A stretch of 64,000 nt of DNA, from contig JAFLVP010000006.1 in assembly GCA_022508265.1 (NCBI GenBank), positions 1 through 64,000 of the forward strand, read 5' to 3'. This stretch comes from Clostridiales bacterium (GTDB lineage Bacteria; Bacillota; Clostridia; Christensenellales; Borkfalkiaceae). The notes under the pieces are model-generated. The model did no database searches and was not told where the DNA came from. It saw only the letters and a list, made by a program, of their open reading frames with translations. The position numbers were made by a program, and so were the translations under genes. Positions 19,388 through 30,055 of the stretch are shown here, in pieces (position 1 is the first letter of the stretch; each line of letters starts with the position of its first letter).

Positions 19388-20749
19388 ATGTTAAACACCA
19401 ACAGCGAATATCTCCGCCCCGAAATAATGGACGTACTTAGGGCTTTCAATGCCGAAAACGAGGACTTTACCCATTATTTTTCATGCTCGGGCGGAGAAAT
19501 TTTAAATTGCATAGAATACTGCGGCAAGATTTACGACTTTGCGGAAAAGTACGAGACGGAGGACGAAACCGAGCTTAAAAGGCTTATAAAACGCGCCTCA
19601 AAGCTCGCATTTTACAAGATTCTGTCGGAGGCAAAGGGTAGGCACCTCGCCTGGGGCGCCCTCACGGGCATACGCCCCACTAAGCTCGCGTATTCAGAGC
19701 TTTCGGCGGGCAGAGACTTCAAGCCTCTGTTTGAAAAATTCTGCGTTTCTCCCGAAAATATAGCCATCGTTGAAAGCATAATTAAAACCCAGCAGGGACT
19801 GCACGGGCGGGGCGGGCAGGACTTGTATATAGGCGTTCCTTTTTGCCCCACAAAGTGCGAATACTGCTCGTTTATTACTGCGCCCATTGAAAAAACGAGA
19901 GTTTATGTCGAGAAATATATAGAATGTCTCGTGCGCGAGATATATTCCGTTAAAGAATTTATTACAGAATTGCGCTCGGTGTATATAGGCGGCGGAACGC
20001 CTTTTGTGCTCGACTGCAATCAACTTGAAAAAATTTACTCGGCTTTAAGAGATATATTGCCGAAATATATAGAATACACGGTAGAGGCGGGCAGGCCCGA
20101 CGTTTTTTCCGAGGACAAGCTCAAACTTTCCAAGGACTTTGGCGTGACGAGAATTTGCGTAAATCCGCAGTCGTTCAGCGATAAAACGCTTGAAAAAATA
20201 GGCAGAAAGCACACAGCCGTACAGACCTTAAAAGCCTACGAAATGGCGCAAAAGTACGGTTTTGATATAAATATCGATTTAATTGCGGGACTTGCCGACG
20301 AAAACGCAAAGGACTTTGAAAATTCGCTTGCAACGGCTATAAAATTGAGCCCTGCAAATATAACTGTTCACACTCTTTCGCTTAAATCGGGCGCAAAACT
20401 CAAAGAAAACGTAGAAAGGCTCAATATCGCCGAGATTTCTGAAATGATTGCAATATCCCGAAAACTCTTATTTGAGGCAGGATACGCGCCCTATTATCTT
20501 TACAGACAGAAGTATCAGGCGGGCGGGCTTGAAAACACGGGCTGGACAAAGTCGAACAAGGCGTGCCTTTACAATATAGACGTAATGGAAGAGATTTCAA
20601 GCAACGTCGCAGTAGGCGCAAATTCTATCTCAAAAAGGCTATTTGAAGAGGGGGACAGAATAGAGCGCTACGCCGTTCCCAAGGACATTTCTACATATAT
20701 CAGCAAAATCGATAAAATAATCACCGAAAGACAACAATTTTTTAAGTAA
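19388..20749 (+). CDS. hemZ: Coproporphyrinogen III oxidase-like radical SAM protein (HemZ-type)
   Basis: YIGVPFCPTKCEYCSF radical SAM motif, YIGGGTPF, EAGRPDVF. Confidence 0.88.
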   Translation: MLNTNSEYLRPEIMDVLRAFNAENEDFTHYFSCSGGEILNCIEYCGKIYDFAEKYETEDETELKRLIKRASKLAFYKILSEAKGRHLAWGALTGIRPTKLAYSELSAGRDFKPLFEKFCVSPENIAIVESIIKTQQGLHGRGGQDLYIGVPFCPTKCEYCSFITAPIEKTRVYVEKYIECLVREIYSVKEFITELRSVYIGGGTPFVLDCNQLEKIYSALRDILPKYIEYTVEAGRPDVFSEDKLKLSKDFGVTRICVNPQSFSDKTLEKIGRKHTAVQTLKAYEMAQKYGFDINIDLIAGLADENAKDFENSLATAIKLSPANITVHTLSLKSGAKLKENVERLNIAEISEMIAISRKLLFEAGYAPYYLYRQKYQAGGLENTGWTKSNKACLYNIDVMEEISSNVAVGANSISKRLFEEGDRIERYAVPKDISTYISKIDKIITERQQFFK

Positions 20750-20840
20750 AATAAAACACGGTATCAATATTTGTGATAAATACTTAACAATCATAATAGC
20801 TGTGACTATCATATTAATACAATTTGCAAGGAGAAAACGT

Positions 20841-21143
20841 ATGCAAAAGGTAATTACGATAAGGGCATCTAAAAGAAATTTGGATGCAAAACTGAACGAA
20901 TGTGCTCAAAGAGGATGGAAAGTAGTCAGTGTATCAAAGGGTCAAGTAGTTGGTTTTGCGTATGAGTGGACGGTACTTTTAGAAATTCCCGATGACGCCG
21001 ACACACAAAAGGCAGTAAATGAATTTGGGTCTTCAAAAAGTGTTTTCAATAATAGTGTCTATATAAGACTATTTTCTGTAATAGTGTCTTTAATATTATT
21101 GGGTATAGGACTTGTTTTCGTTTACTTAAAGAAATTTTTTTAA
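20841..21143 (+). CDS. Small membrane-associated protein with DUF4177-like N-terminus
   Basis: MQKVITIRASKRNLDAKLNECAQRGWKVVSVS, C-terminal TM; ATG 20841 preceded by AAGGAG. Confidence 0.6.
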   Translation: MQKVITIRASKRNLDAKLNECAQRGWKVVSVSKGQVVGFAYEWTVLLEIPDDADTQKAVNEFGSSKSVFNNSVYIRLFSVIVSLILLGIGLVFVYLKKFF

Positions 21144-21272
21144 GTAGGTTAAATTTGTTGCTATTTTTATTCTGCTGTGCTAAAATAATTGATGTTACGG
21201 CTACAAGGCGGTACGAATACTCAACGGCTGACTTTGTTGCCCGCAAATAGTTCCATAGGAGGATAAATGCAA

Positions 21273-21527
21273 ATGGAAAAGTCTGAAATTATTGCAAAGT
21301 ACGCTCTTAAAGAGGGAGATACGGGTTCGCCCGAAGTGCAGATTGCACTTTTGACGGAGAGAATAAACCACCTCAACGAGCATCTTAAAGAGCACATTCA
21401 CGACAATCATTCACGTCGCGGACTTTTAAAGATGGTCGGCCGCCGTCGCGGACTTTTGGACTATCTTAAAAGCAAGGATATCGAAAGATACCGTGCTATA
21501 ATCGCAGCACTCAATTTGAGAAAGTAA
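21273..21527 (+). CDS. rpsO: 30S ribosomal protein S15
   Basis: [53 protein letters not shown] 21273 favoured. Confidence 0.96.
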   Translation: MEKSEIIAKYALKEGDTGSPEVQIALLTERINHLNEHLKEHIHDNHSRRGLLKMVGRRRGLLDYLKSKDIERYRAIIAALNLRK

Positions 21528-21531
21528 AATA

Positions 21532-21568
21532 AAAAGGGGCGGGGCTTTTATAAACTCGCCCTTTTTTA
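21532..21568 (+). terminator. Terminator after rpsO
   Basis: GGGGCGGGgcttttataaaCTCGCCCTTTTTT. Confidence 0.6.
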
Positions 21569-21633
21569 ATAGTTTAAGAAAAATTTCGTCCGTAACGGGC
21601 GTTGCGGACACAAGAACAGAGAAGGAGACAGGT

Positions 21634-23727
21634 ATGAATTTTAAACAGTTTTCACTTGAAATCGGTGGCAGAACAGTCACGATTGAAACAGGCAAATACG
21701 CAGAGCAAACAAACGGCTCGTGCGTGGTAAGATGCGGCGAAACGGCGGTAATGGTGTCGGTATGTATGTCGGCTGCTCCCCGCGACGGTATGGATTTCTT
21801 CCCGTTGCAGGTAGACTATGACGAGAAAATGTACGCTATCGGCAAAATCCCCGGCGGCTTCAAGCGCAGAGAGGGCAGGGCAAGCGACAAGGCAATACTC
21901 ACGGCAAGACTTATCGACAGACCTCTTCGTCCGCTTTTCCCCAAGGGTCTTTTCAACGACGTAGTAGTTACGGCGCAGGCAATCTCGGTTGAACCCGATA
22001 TCTCGCCCGAACCCCTTGCAATGATAGGCTCGTCAGTAGCCATTGCAATTTCGGATATTCCTTGGGCAGGACCTACGGGCTCGGTAGTCGTCGGAATGGT
22101 AGACGGCAAATACGTTATCAATCCCGACCTTGCACAGCGTGAAGCCAGCGCAATTCATCTCAATCTTGCGGGCACTAAAGACGCAATACTTATGATTGAG
22201 GCTGGCGCAAACGAAGTTACCAACGACGAAATGGTAGGCGCAATTACCTACGGTTTCGAAGAAATTAAAAAGATTTGTACGTTTATCGAGAACGAAATCG
22301 TTCCCGTAGTCGGCAAAAAGAAGCTTGAAATCGAGCTTTACCACATTCCCGAAGAGCTTGACAAGGCAGTAAGGGAGTACGCTTCGGCTAAAATCGATTA
22401 CGCTATCGACACCTTCGACAGACAGGAGAGAGAAGTTAGACAGGAAGCCGCAGAGAAAGAGGTTTTGGAGCATTTTGCAACCATTTATCCCGAAAATACT
22501 CGCGAAATTAAGGACAGCCTTTACTATCTTACAAAGGAAAAGGTTCGCGCTAAAATATTCGACAAGGGCATTCGTCCCGACGGCAGAGGTCTTAAAGACG
22601 TTCGTCCCATCTGGTGCGAAAGAGGCGTTCTTCCCCGTGTACACGGTTCTGCTGTGTTCACGAGAGGACAAACCCAAACCCTTACAACCTGCACACTCGG
22701 CATGATGACGGATGCGCAGAAGCTCGAAGGACTCGACGAAGAAACTTCAAAGAGATATATGCACCAGTATAACTTTCCCGGCTACTGCACGGGCGAGGCT
22801 AAGGCGCTCCGTTCCCCCGGCAGACGCGAAATCGGACACGGCGCACTTGCAGAACGTGCTCTCATTCCCGTAATTCCCGACGAGGACAGCTTCCCTTACG
22901 CTATAAGAGTTGTCAACGACATTCTCTCGTCCAACGGTTCGTCGTCAATGGCTTCGGTGTGCGGTTCTACTATGGCGCTTATGGACGCAGGCGTTCCCAT
23001 CAAGGCACCCGTTGCGGGCGTTGCTATGGGTCTTATCAAAAATCAGGAAACGGGCGAGTTCAAGGTCCTTACGGATATTCAGGGACTTGAAGACTTCCTC
23101 GGCGATATGGACTTCAAGGTTGCGGGTACTCAAAAGGGTATAACCGCAATTCAGATGGATATCAAAATCAAGGGCATTTCCGAAGAGATTATGCACACCG
23201 CAATCAATCAGGCGAACGAGGGCAGACAGTTCATTCTCTCCAAAATGCTTGAATGTGTTCCCGAAGTTGCGCCTCAGCTCTCCGTATACGCACCTAAGAT
23301 TATCGGATTCCAGATTGATCCCGACAAGATTGGCGACGTCATCGGCAAGCAGGGCTGCGTAATCAAGAAGATTATGGAAGAAACGGGCACGGAGATTGAG
23401 TTCAACGAGGACGACAGCGGCAGAGGCTATATCTCCTGCGTAGGTCCTATCGAAAACGCAGAGAGAGCAAAGGCTATAATTATGAGTATTGCTCACGACC
23501 CCGAAGTAGGCGATATGTTCGTAGGAACGGTCGTAAGAATTATCAATTTCGGCGCGTTCGTAGAATTTGCACCCGGCAAAGACGGTATGATTCACATTTC
23601 CAAGCTTTCCAACAAGCGCGTTGAAAAGGTAGAGGACGTCGTTAAAATCGGCGACACCGTAAAGGTAGAAATCATTAAAATCGGCGACAAGGGCATCGAC
23701 TTGAAGCTCCTCGAAAAGCTTTCATAA
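21634..23727 (+). CDS. pnp: Polyribonucleotide nucleotidyltransferase
   Basis: RNase PH repeats (PLFPKGLFNDV, RPDGRGLKDVRPI), KH IGKQGCVIKKIMEETG, S1 FVGTVVRIINFGAFVEF. Confidence 0.96.
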   Translation: MNFKQFSLEIGGRTVTIETGKYAEQTNGSCVVRCGETAVMVSVCMSAAPRDGMDFFPLQVDYDEKMYAIGKIPGGFKRREGRASDKAILTARLIDRPLRPLFPKGLFNDVVVTAQAISVEPDISPEPLAMIGSSVAIAISDIPWAGPTGSVVVGMVDGKYVINPDLAQREASAIHLNLAGTKDAILMIEAGANEVTNDEMVGAITYGFEEIKKICTFIENEIVPVVGKKKLEIELYHIPEELDKAVREYASAKIDYAIDTFDRQEREVRQEAAEKEVLEHFATIYPENTREIKDSLYYLTKEKVRAKIFDKGIRPDGRGLKDVRPIWCERGVLPRVHGSAVFTRGQTQTLTTCTLGMMTDAQKLEGLDEETSKRYMHQYNFPGYCTGEAKALRSPGRREIGHGALAERALIPVIPDEDSFPYAIRVVNDILSSNGSSSMASVCGSTMALMDAGVPIKAPVAGVAMGLIKNQETGEFKVLTDIQGLEDFLGDMDFKVAGTQKGITAIQMDIKIKGISEEIMHTAINQANEGRQFILSKMLECVPEVAPQLSVYAPKIIGFQIDPDKIGDVIGKQGCVIKKIMEETGTEIEFNEDDSGRGYISCVGPIENAERAKAIIMSIAHDPEVGDMFVGTVVRIINFGAFVEFAPGKDGMIHISKLSNKRVEKVEDVVKIGDTVKVEIIKIGDKGIDLKLLEKLS

Positions 23728-23745
23728 TTAAAATAAAATGCTTTT

Positions 23746-23790
23746 AAGAGCAATGAGAAAATATCTCATTGCTCTTGTTTTTATTTTTGA
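23746..23790 (+). terminator. Strong terminator after pnp
   Basis: AGAGCAATGAGA aaata TCTCATTGCTCT followed by tgtttttattttt. Confidence 0.9.
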
Positions 23791-23929
23791 TTTGTGATAA
23801 AATGATTGTAAAAAAAATAGTAATTTAGCGGAGAATGGTCGAGTAGCATAAAAAATTGTGTCAATAGATTGCGATTTACCTAAGTTCATAATATTCTACC
23901 CAAATTCGACAAGGTTGAACCTACGGTAT

Positions 23930-23957
23930 TTGACAATGCGCTTCATTTCCATATAGA
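23930..23957 (+). promoter_or_regulatory. Promoter for the HTH gene
   Basis: TTGACA-N16-TATAGA; predicted transcript start lies past ATG 23962, favouring ATG 23980. Confidence 0.55.
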
Positions 23958-23979
23958 ATGTATGAAAAAGGAGGGAGAT

Positions 23980-24441
23980 ATGAACGAATTCGGAAACTAT
24001 TTATATTCACTTCGTAAAAGCAAGGGGATGACCCAACAAGAGCTTGCCGATAAGCTCGGTGTAACGAACAAGGCTGTTTCCAAATGGGAGACGGGCGAGG
24101 CATATCCAGAAACGGCGCAACTCATTCCTCTATCGGATATCTTCGGTGTGACGGTGGACGATTTGCTCCGCGGTAAGGAGGAAGCGCTTCGGGAGACAAA
24201 GCAAACATCCGAATTACTCAGTGAAGAGCAGGAATCTATTCAGTCCGAGAAGAAGAAATTTCGTTCGCTTGGTAAAATGATTAGCACCATCATAATGTTA
24301 TCGGCAACTGCAATTTATCTTTTGCTTGGTTTTGTATGGGAGCTTTGGCATCCCGGTTGGGTAGTATTTCCTGTGGGCGGAATTTTGTGTGGCATTATAT
24401 CGGCAATATTCAATTCGGCGATATACAACAAAGAACGATAA
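23980..24441 (+). CDS. XRE-family transcriptional regulator with C-terminal TM region
   Basis: MNEFGNYLYSLRKSKGMTQQELADKLGVTNKAVSKWETGEAYPE, then two hydrophobic segments; SD GGAGG before ATG 23980. Confidence 0.9.
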   Translation: MNEFGNYLYSLRKSKGMTQQELADKLGVTNKAVSKWETGEAYPETAQLIPLSDIFGVTVDDLLRGKEEALRETKQTSELLSEEQESIQSEKKKFRSLGKMISTIIMLSATAIYLLLGFVWELWHPGWVVFPVGGILCGIISAIFNSAIYNKER

Positions 24442-24478
24442 ATTTTAATTTAGCGCTTAATTTTTTTAAATAAATAAA

Positions 24479-24515
24479 GCTCGACTGTTACCGCGGTCGG
24501 GTTTTTTATTTTTTG
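24479..24515 (+). terminator. Rho-independent terminator
   Basis: CTCGAC tgttaccgcg GTCGGG followed by ttttttattttt. Confidence 0.65.
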
Positions 24516-24606
24516 CGTGTAAAATAAAAACAAAAGTTTATTTTATAATAAAACGGCGTTCAAACAGTTGTAAAATATTATAAAAAAGGTTATAATTTTA
24601 AAGGTT

Positions 24607-26574
24607 ATGAAATTCGAATTACACTCAAAATTTGAACCCACGGGCGACCAGCCGCAGGCTATCGAAAGCCTGACGGAGGGCGTTTTAGACGGCGTCAGAA
24701 CGCAGGTTTTAGTGGGCGTTACGGGCAGCGGTAAGACGTTCACAATGGCTAACGTCATTAAAAACGTAAACCGCCCTACGCTTGTAATTGCGCACAATAA
24801 GACGCTTGCGGCGCAGCTTTGCAACGAGTTCAAGGAGTTTTTTCCCAACAACCGCGTTGAGTATTTCGTTTCATATTACGACTATTATCAGCCCGAAAGC
24901 TACATTCCCTCGTCGGACACCTATATCGAAAAGGATATGAGCTTGAACGACGAGATAGATAAACTCCGCAACTCGGCTACAAGCTCGCTCGGCGAGCGGG
25001 AGGACGTCATAGTCGTCGCCTCTGTAAGCTGTATTTACGGACTCGGCGCGCCCGAAGAATATTTCCGTCTTGCAATCTCGTTGCGGCCAGGAATGGAGCT
25101 TGAACGCGACGCCTTACTTCGAAGATTGGTCGAAATCCAGTACGTAAGAAGGGACATAGATTTTCAACGTTCGTCCTTCCGCGTTCGCGGCGACACAGTG
25201 GAGATTTTTCCCGCCAGCAACTCGGAAATAGCAATACGTGTTGAGTTTTTCGGCGATGAAATAGATAGAATTTGCGAAGAAGAGGCACTTACAGGCAACG
25301 TAATTTCGGAGCTTAAACACGTTTTAATCTTCCCCGCAAGCCAGTACGCCGTAGGTTCTGACAAGATGAAGACGGCGCTCTCTATGATAGAGCGCGATAT
25401 GTACGACGAGGTCAAGGCGTTTAAGGACGACGGAAAACTTTTAGAGGCTCAGAGGCTTGAACAGCGCACGACCTACGACCTTGAAATGATGCGGGAAATA
25501 GGCTATTGCAGCGGCGTTGAAAATTACAGCAGATATTTTGACGGCAGACTTCCGAACGAGCCGTCTTTCACACTTTTGGACTATTTCCCCGCGGGCAAAT
25601 TCCTTGTCTTTATCGACGAAAGTCATATGACAATTCCCCAGATAAGGGCAATGTACCACGGCGACCGCTCGCGCAAGGAAAACCTTGTAAATTACGGTTT
25701 CCGCCTAAAAGCGGCGTACGACAACAGACCGCTCACGTTCGAAGAGTTTGACGCCCGCGTTCCCCAGCTTATCTGCGTTTCGGCAACGCCAGCGCCTTAC
25801 GAAATGGAACAGGCGGGCAACGTGGTAGAGCAAATCATCCGCCCGACGGGACTTGTAGATCCAGAAGTTGAAATCCGCCCTACAAAAACGCAGATTGACG
25901 ACCTTTTGGGCGAGATTAAAGGCGTAATTGTAAATGGCGGCAGAGTTCTCGTTACGACGATGACCAAGCGTATGGCGGAGAGCCTCACGGACTTTTTAAA
26001 GGAGCACGGGCTCAAAGTCAGATATATGCACAGCGATATAGACGCGTTGGAGCGCATCGACATAGTAAACGGACTCCGAAGCGGCGAATTTGACGTCCTT
26101 TGCGGCATAAATCTACTCCGCGAAGGGCTTGACTTGCCCGAAGTTCGGCTTGTCGCCATTCTTGACGCCGACAAAGAGGGTTTTTTAAGAAGCGAAACTT
26201 CGCTCGTGCAGACCATAGGCAGAGCGGCGCGAAATGCAGACGGCAAGGTTATAATGTACGCCGACACGATAACCGGCAGTATGAAACGCGCGATTGACGA
26301 AACCAACCGCCGCAGAAAAATTCAGTCCGAATACAATAAAGAACACGGAATTGTTCCCAAAACCATAATCAAAGAAGTCAAAAATTCCATAGGAATTACG
26401 GGCAAAAAGACGGTCGGCGACGATATAAAGCTCGCCGATATTCCCAACGAGATTGAAAAGCTCAAAGCTTTAATGAAAGTTGCTTCTTCGCAGCTCGATT
26501 TCGAAAGAGCGATTGAAATACGCGACACAATTTCGCAGTTAAAAAAGAAACTCCAAAAAAGTAAAAGGCAATGA
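24607..26574 (+). CDS. uvrB: Excinuclease ABC subunit B
   Basis: [51 protein letters not shown]. Confidence 0.97.
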   Translation: MKFELHSKFEPTGDQPQAIESLTEGVLDGVRTQVLVGVTGSGKTFTMANVIKNVNRPTLVIAHNKTLAAQLCNEFKEFFPNNRVEYFVSYYDYYQPESYIPSSDTYIEKDMSLNDEIDKLRNSATSSLGEREDVIVVASVSCIYGLGAPEEYFRLAISLRPGMELERDALLRRLVEIQYVRRDIDFQRSSFRVRGDTVEIFPASNSEIAIRVEFFGDEIDRICEEEALTGNVISELKHVLIFPASQYAVGSDKMKTALSMIERDMYDEVKAFKDDGKLLEAQRLEQRTTYDLEMMREIGYCSGVENYSRYFDGRLPNEPSFTLLDYFPAGKFLVFIDESHMTIPQIRAMYHGDRSRKENLVNYGFRLKAAYDNRPLTFEEFDARVPQLICVSATPAPYEMEQAGNVVEQIIRPTGLVDPEVEIRPTKTQIDDLLGEIKGVIVNGGRVLVTTMTKRMAESLTDFLKEHGLKVRYMHSDIDALERIDIVNGLRSGEFDVLCGINLLREGLDLPEVRLVAILDADKEGFLRSETSLVQTIGRAARNADGKVIMYADTITGSMKRAIDETNRRRKIQSEYNKEHGIVPKTIIKEVKNSIGITGKKTVGDDIKLADIPNEIEKLKALMKVASSQLDFERAIEIRDTISQLKKKLQKSKRQ

Positions 26575-29390
26575 AAGAAGAAATTTACGTAAAAGGCGCG
26601 AAAGAGAACAACTTAAAAAATATAGACGTGCATATTCCCCGCAACACGCTGACGGTGTTTACGGGCCTTTCGGGCAGCGGAAAAACGACGCTTGCTTTCG
26701 ATACAATCTTCGCAGAGGGTCAAAGGCGCTATATAGAGAGCCTTTCGTCGTATGCCCGCCAATTCCTCGGACAGATGGAAAAACCCGACGTAGAGCTTAT
26801 CGACGGGCTTTCTCCCGCAATTTCCATAGACCAGAAGACGACTTCGCGCAATCCCCGCTCGACGGTCGGCACGGTTACCGAAATTTATGACTATTTCAGA
26901 CTGCTTTTTGCCCGCGTGGGAATACCTCACTGCCCTAAATGCGGCAGGGAAATCCGCAGACAGTCGGTTGACGAAATAGCCGATAAAGTTATGCTTTTAC
27001 CTGAGGGCAGTAAAATTATAGTCGAAGCTCCCGTTGTGCGCGGCAAAAAGGGCGAGTTCGTTAAGGAGCTCGGAGGTTACAAAAAGAGCGGCTACGGCAG
27101 AGTTAAAATCGACGGCATTATCTACGACTTGCAGGAGGATATTCACCTTGAAAAGAATATCCGACACAACGTTTCGGTTGTCGTCGACCGACTTGTTATC
27201 AAAGAAAATATCTTAAAACGCCTCACGGACAGCTTAGAGGCGGCTTTAAAGCTTGCGGACGGGCTTGTGGTCATCGACTGCGACGGCAAAGAAGAGCTGT
27301 ATTCTTCAAAATACGCCTGTCCCGACTGCGGCATTTCAATCGAAGAGATTGAACCCAGGCTGTTTTCCTTCAATACCCCGTGGGGTGCGTGTCCCGAATG
27401 CTCGGGCTTGGGCTTCAAGCAGGTTATCGACCCCGATTTGATTTGCCCCGACAAGACGAAAACGCTCAGAGAGGGCGCAATCAAAATAAGCGGTTGGAAC
27501 CTCGATTCTTCGTCGATGACGCAGATGTATCTCAATTCGCTTTCAAAGGTTTACAATTTTTCGCTTGATGTTCCCGTAAACGAGCTTCCCGACGGCATTT
27601 ACGATATGCTTATGTTCGGCAACGGCGGCGAAAGAATTGAGCTTGCCTACAACGCATATCGGTTTACGGGTAGTTACCAGACCGCTTGGGAGGGCTTTGC
27701 AACCAATTTACAGCGCAGATACAATCAAACTTCGTCCGACAGCGTAAAAATGGACATCGAGCGTTATATGCGCACCTGCGATTGCCCCGCTTGCCACGGC
27801 AAAAGACTCAAAAAAGAGGCTCTTGCAGTGACCGTCGGCGGTAAAAATATTGCGCAGGTCTGCGATATGTCGGTTGATGATTTAAAATCTTTCTCGGATT
27901 TCAGCTTTTTCGGTAAGACAGAGCACCTTATTGCCGACAGCATAGTTAAGGAAATAGACAGCCGCTTGAACTTTATGCAGAACGTCGGTTTGGGCTATCT
28001 GACGCTTTCGAGAAGCGCCGCGACCCTTTCGGGCGGCGAAAGTCAGCGAATAAGGCTTGCTACGCAGATAGGCAGCGCACTCACGGGCGTTTTGTATATT
28101 CTCGACGAGCCGAGCATTGGTCTGCATCAGCGCGACAATGAAAAACTTTTAAAATCACTCTTGGGCTTGAGAGATTTAGGAAACACGCTCATTGTTGTCG
28201 AACACGACGAGGACACAATGCGCGCCGCCGACTATATTGTTGACATAGGTCCCAAGGCGGGCGTTCACGGTGGCGAAGTGGTCGTTTGTGGCACGCTTGA
28301 CGACGTTATAAATGAGCCGAAGTCTATTACGGGCGATTTCCTTTCGGGCAGAAGAAAGATTGATATTCCCGAAGTTCGCTACAAACCCGACGGTAGAGTT
28401 TTAAAAGTTTACGGGTGCAGACAGAACAACCTTAAAAATATCGACGCAGAAATTCCCGTAGGACTGATTACAGCGGTTACGGGCGTTTCGGGAAGCGGTA
28501 AATCGAGCTTGGTCAACGAAATAATTTATCCTTACCTTGCAAGCAATTTAAACGGAGCGCGTCAGCAGCTCGGCAATGCAAAATTATTCGAGGGCTTGGA
28601 ACACTTCGACAAGGTAATCGCAATCGACCAGCAGCCCATTGGCAGAACGCCGAGAAGTAACCCTGCAACCTACACTGGCGTGTTTACGATGATAAGAGAT
28701 TTGTTCGCCGCAACTCCCGACGCAAAGGAGAGGGGCTATAAGAGCGGCAGGTTCTCGTTCAATATCGCAGGCGGAAGATGCGAACACTGTCAGGGCGACG
28801 GCATAATTCAGATAGAAATGCACTTTCTGCCCGACATCTACGTTCCCTGCGAGGTGTGCAACGGACGACGCTACAACCGTGAAACGCTTGAAGTCAAGTA
28901 CAAAGGTAAATCAATCTCCGATGTGTTGGAAATGACGGTGGAGGAGGCAACGGAATTTTTCAACCCTATATCTTCCATACACAACAAGCTCTCAACACTG
29001 TGCGACGTCGGGCTCGGATATATTAAACTCGGACAGAGCGCAACGACACTTTCGGGCGGCGAGGCGCAGAGAGTAAAGCTTGCCACCGAGCTTTCAAAAA
29101 GGAGCACGGGCAAGACATTCTACATCCTGGACGAACCCACCACGGGACTTCACAGCTACGACGTTGAAAAGCTCATTTCAATTCTTACAAGATTGAGAAG
29201 CGGGGGCAACACCGTCCTCGTCATAGAGCATAATTTAGACGTCATAAAATGTGCCGATTGGATAGTTGATTTGGGCCCCGAAGGGGGAGATAAAGGTGGT
29301 CAGATTATCGTTTGCGGCTCTCCGGAAGATGTTGCAAAATGCGAAAGCAGCTACACAGGGCATTTCCTCAAAAAAATCTTAAAACCGTAA
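26571..29390 (+). CDS. uvrA: Excinuclease ABC subunit A
   Basis: [35 protein letters not shown], zinc-finger CxxC pairs, [17 protein letters not shown] overlap with uvrB. Confidence 0.97.
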   Translation: MKEEIYVKGAKENNLKNIDVHIPRNTLTVFTGLSGSGKTTLAFDTIFAEGQRRYIESLSSYARQFLGQMEKPDVELIDGLSPAISIDQKTTSRNPRSTVGTVTEIYDYFRLLFARVGIPHCPKCGREIRRQSVDEIADKVMLLPEGSKIIVEAPVVRGKKGEFVKELGGYKKSGYGRVKIDGIIYDLQEDIHLEKNIRHNVSVVVDRLVIKENILKRLTDSLEAALKLADGLVVIDCDGKEELYSSKYACPDCGISIEEIEPRLFSFNTPWGACPECSGLGFKQVIDPDLICPDKTKTLREGAIKISGWNLDSSSMTQMYLNSLSKVYNFSLDVPVNELPDGIYDMLMFGNGGERIELAYNAYRFTGSYQTAWEGFATNLQRRYNQTSSDSVKMDIERYMRTCDCPACHGKRLKKEALAVTVGGKNIAQVCDMSVDDLKSFSDFSFFGKTEHLIADSIVKEIDSRLNFMQNVGLGYLTLSRSAATLSGGESQRIRLATQIGSALTGVLYILDEPSIGLHQRDNEKLLKSLLGLRDLGNTLIVVEHDEDTMRAADYIVDIGPKAGVHGGEVVVCGTLDDVINEPKSITGDFLSGRRKIDIPEVRYKPDGRVLKVYGCRQNNLKNIDAEIPVGLITAVTGVSGSGKSSLVNEIIYPYLASNLNGARQQLGNAKLFEGLEHFDKVIAIDQQPIGRTPRSNPATYTGVFTMIRDLFAATPDAKERGYKSGRFSFNIAGGRCEHCQGDGIIQIEMHFLPDIYVPCEVCNGRRYNRETLEVKYKGKSISDVLEMTVEEATEFFNPISSIHNKLSTLCDVGLGYIKLGQSATTLSGGEAQRVKLATELSKRSTGKTFYILDEPTTGLHSYDVEKLISILTRLRSGGNTVLVIEHNLDVIKCADWIVDLGPEGGDKGGQIIVCGSPEDVAKCESSYTGHFLKKILKP

Positions 29391-29472
29391 AAAATACTAC
29401 AATTTAGCCTATTTTGATGCAAATTAAGGTTTTAGTGAAGTACTATGCGTGACATAAATAGTTATATTTGAC

Positions 29473-29505
29473 AAAACTCCGCACTTTTTGCGGGGTTTTT
29501 TCATA
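29473..29505 (+). terminator. Terminator-like hairpin upstream of the ferritin-like gene
   Basis: AAAACTCCGC acttttt GCGGGGTTTTTT. Confidence 0.75.
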
Positions 29506-29514
29506 GTCTGTATT

Positions 29515-30024
29515 ATGCCTAAACCTTTGACTTTGGATTTACCTTTTCCTTCTACCGATAAGATTACGCCCGACGCTTTGACACTTCGAATTATATCTCC
29601 GGAATACGCCTCGGCGTCGGGAGAGCTTACCGCCGTTCTGCAGTATATTTACCAATCCTTCTTTTTTAAAAAAGAGGGGTACGATGAAATTGCCGACACG
29701 CTCGAAGCTATCGCAATAGCCGAGATGATTCATTTTAAATTACTCGGCGAAACGGTGTTGGCGCTTGGCGCCGCCCCCATTTATACGCAATATCCGCCAA
29801 GTCCTTTCAACTTCTATTCCACGAAATACGTCACCTATTCCAGAACTCTTAAAGATATGCTCGAGGACGATATCCGCGCCGAACGGCACGCAATCCGCTC
29901 GTATGAAAATATGCTGCGCAGGCTGAAAAATCAGCAGGTTAGTTCAATAATCGAGAGATTACTTCAGGATGAAAAACTGCATCTTCAGACCTTTACGCAA
30001 ATTTTAGAGGCTTTCAAATCTTGA
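29515..30024 (+). CDS. Ferritin-like protein resembling CotJC/manganese-catalase family proteins
   Basis: YASASGELTAVLQYIYQSFFF and EMIHFKLLGETVLALGAAPIY resemble the GELxAxLxYLxQ...ExxHxxxxG pattern; second helical pair DDIRAERHAIRSYENML. Confidence 0.65.
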   Translation: MPKPLTLDLPFPSTDKITPDALTLRIISPEYASASGELTAVLQYIYQSFFFKKEGYDEIADTLEAIAIAEMIHFKLLGETVLALGAAPIYTQYPPSPFNFYSTKYVTYSRTLKDMLEDDIRAERHAIRSYENMLRRLKNQQVSSIIERLLQDEKLHLQTFTQILEAFKS

Positions 30025-30055
30025 CAATAGTGCCTATTTTTTATACAATTTAAGT

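Noticed and set aside
23962-23979. ATG 23962 as start of the HTH gene
   Set aside because: It lies at or upstream of the predicted transcription start, and a GGAGG SD precedes ATG 23980.
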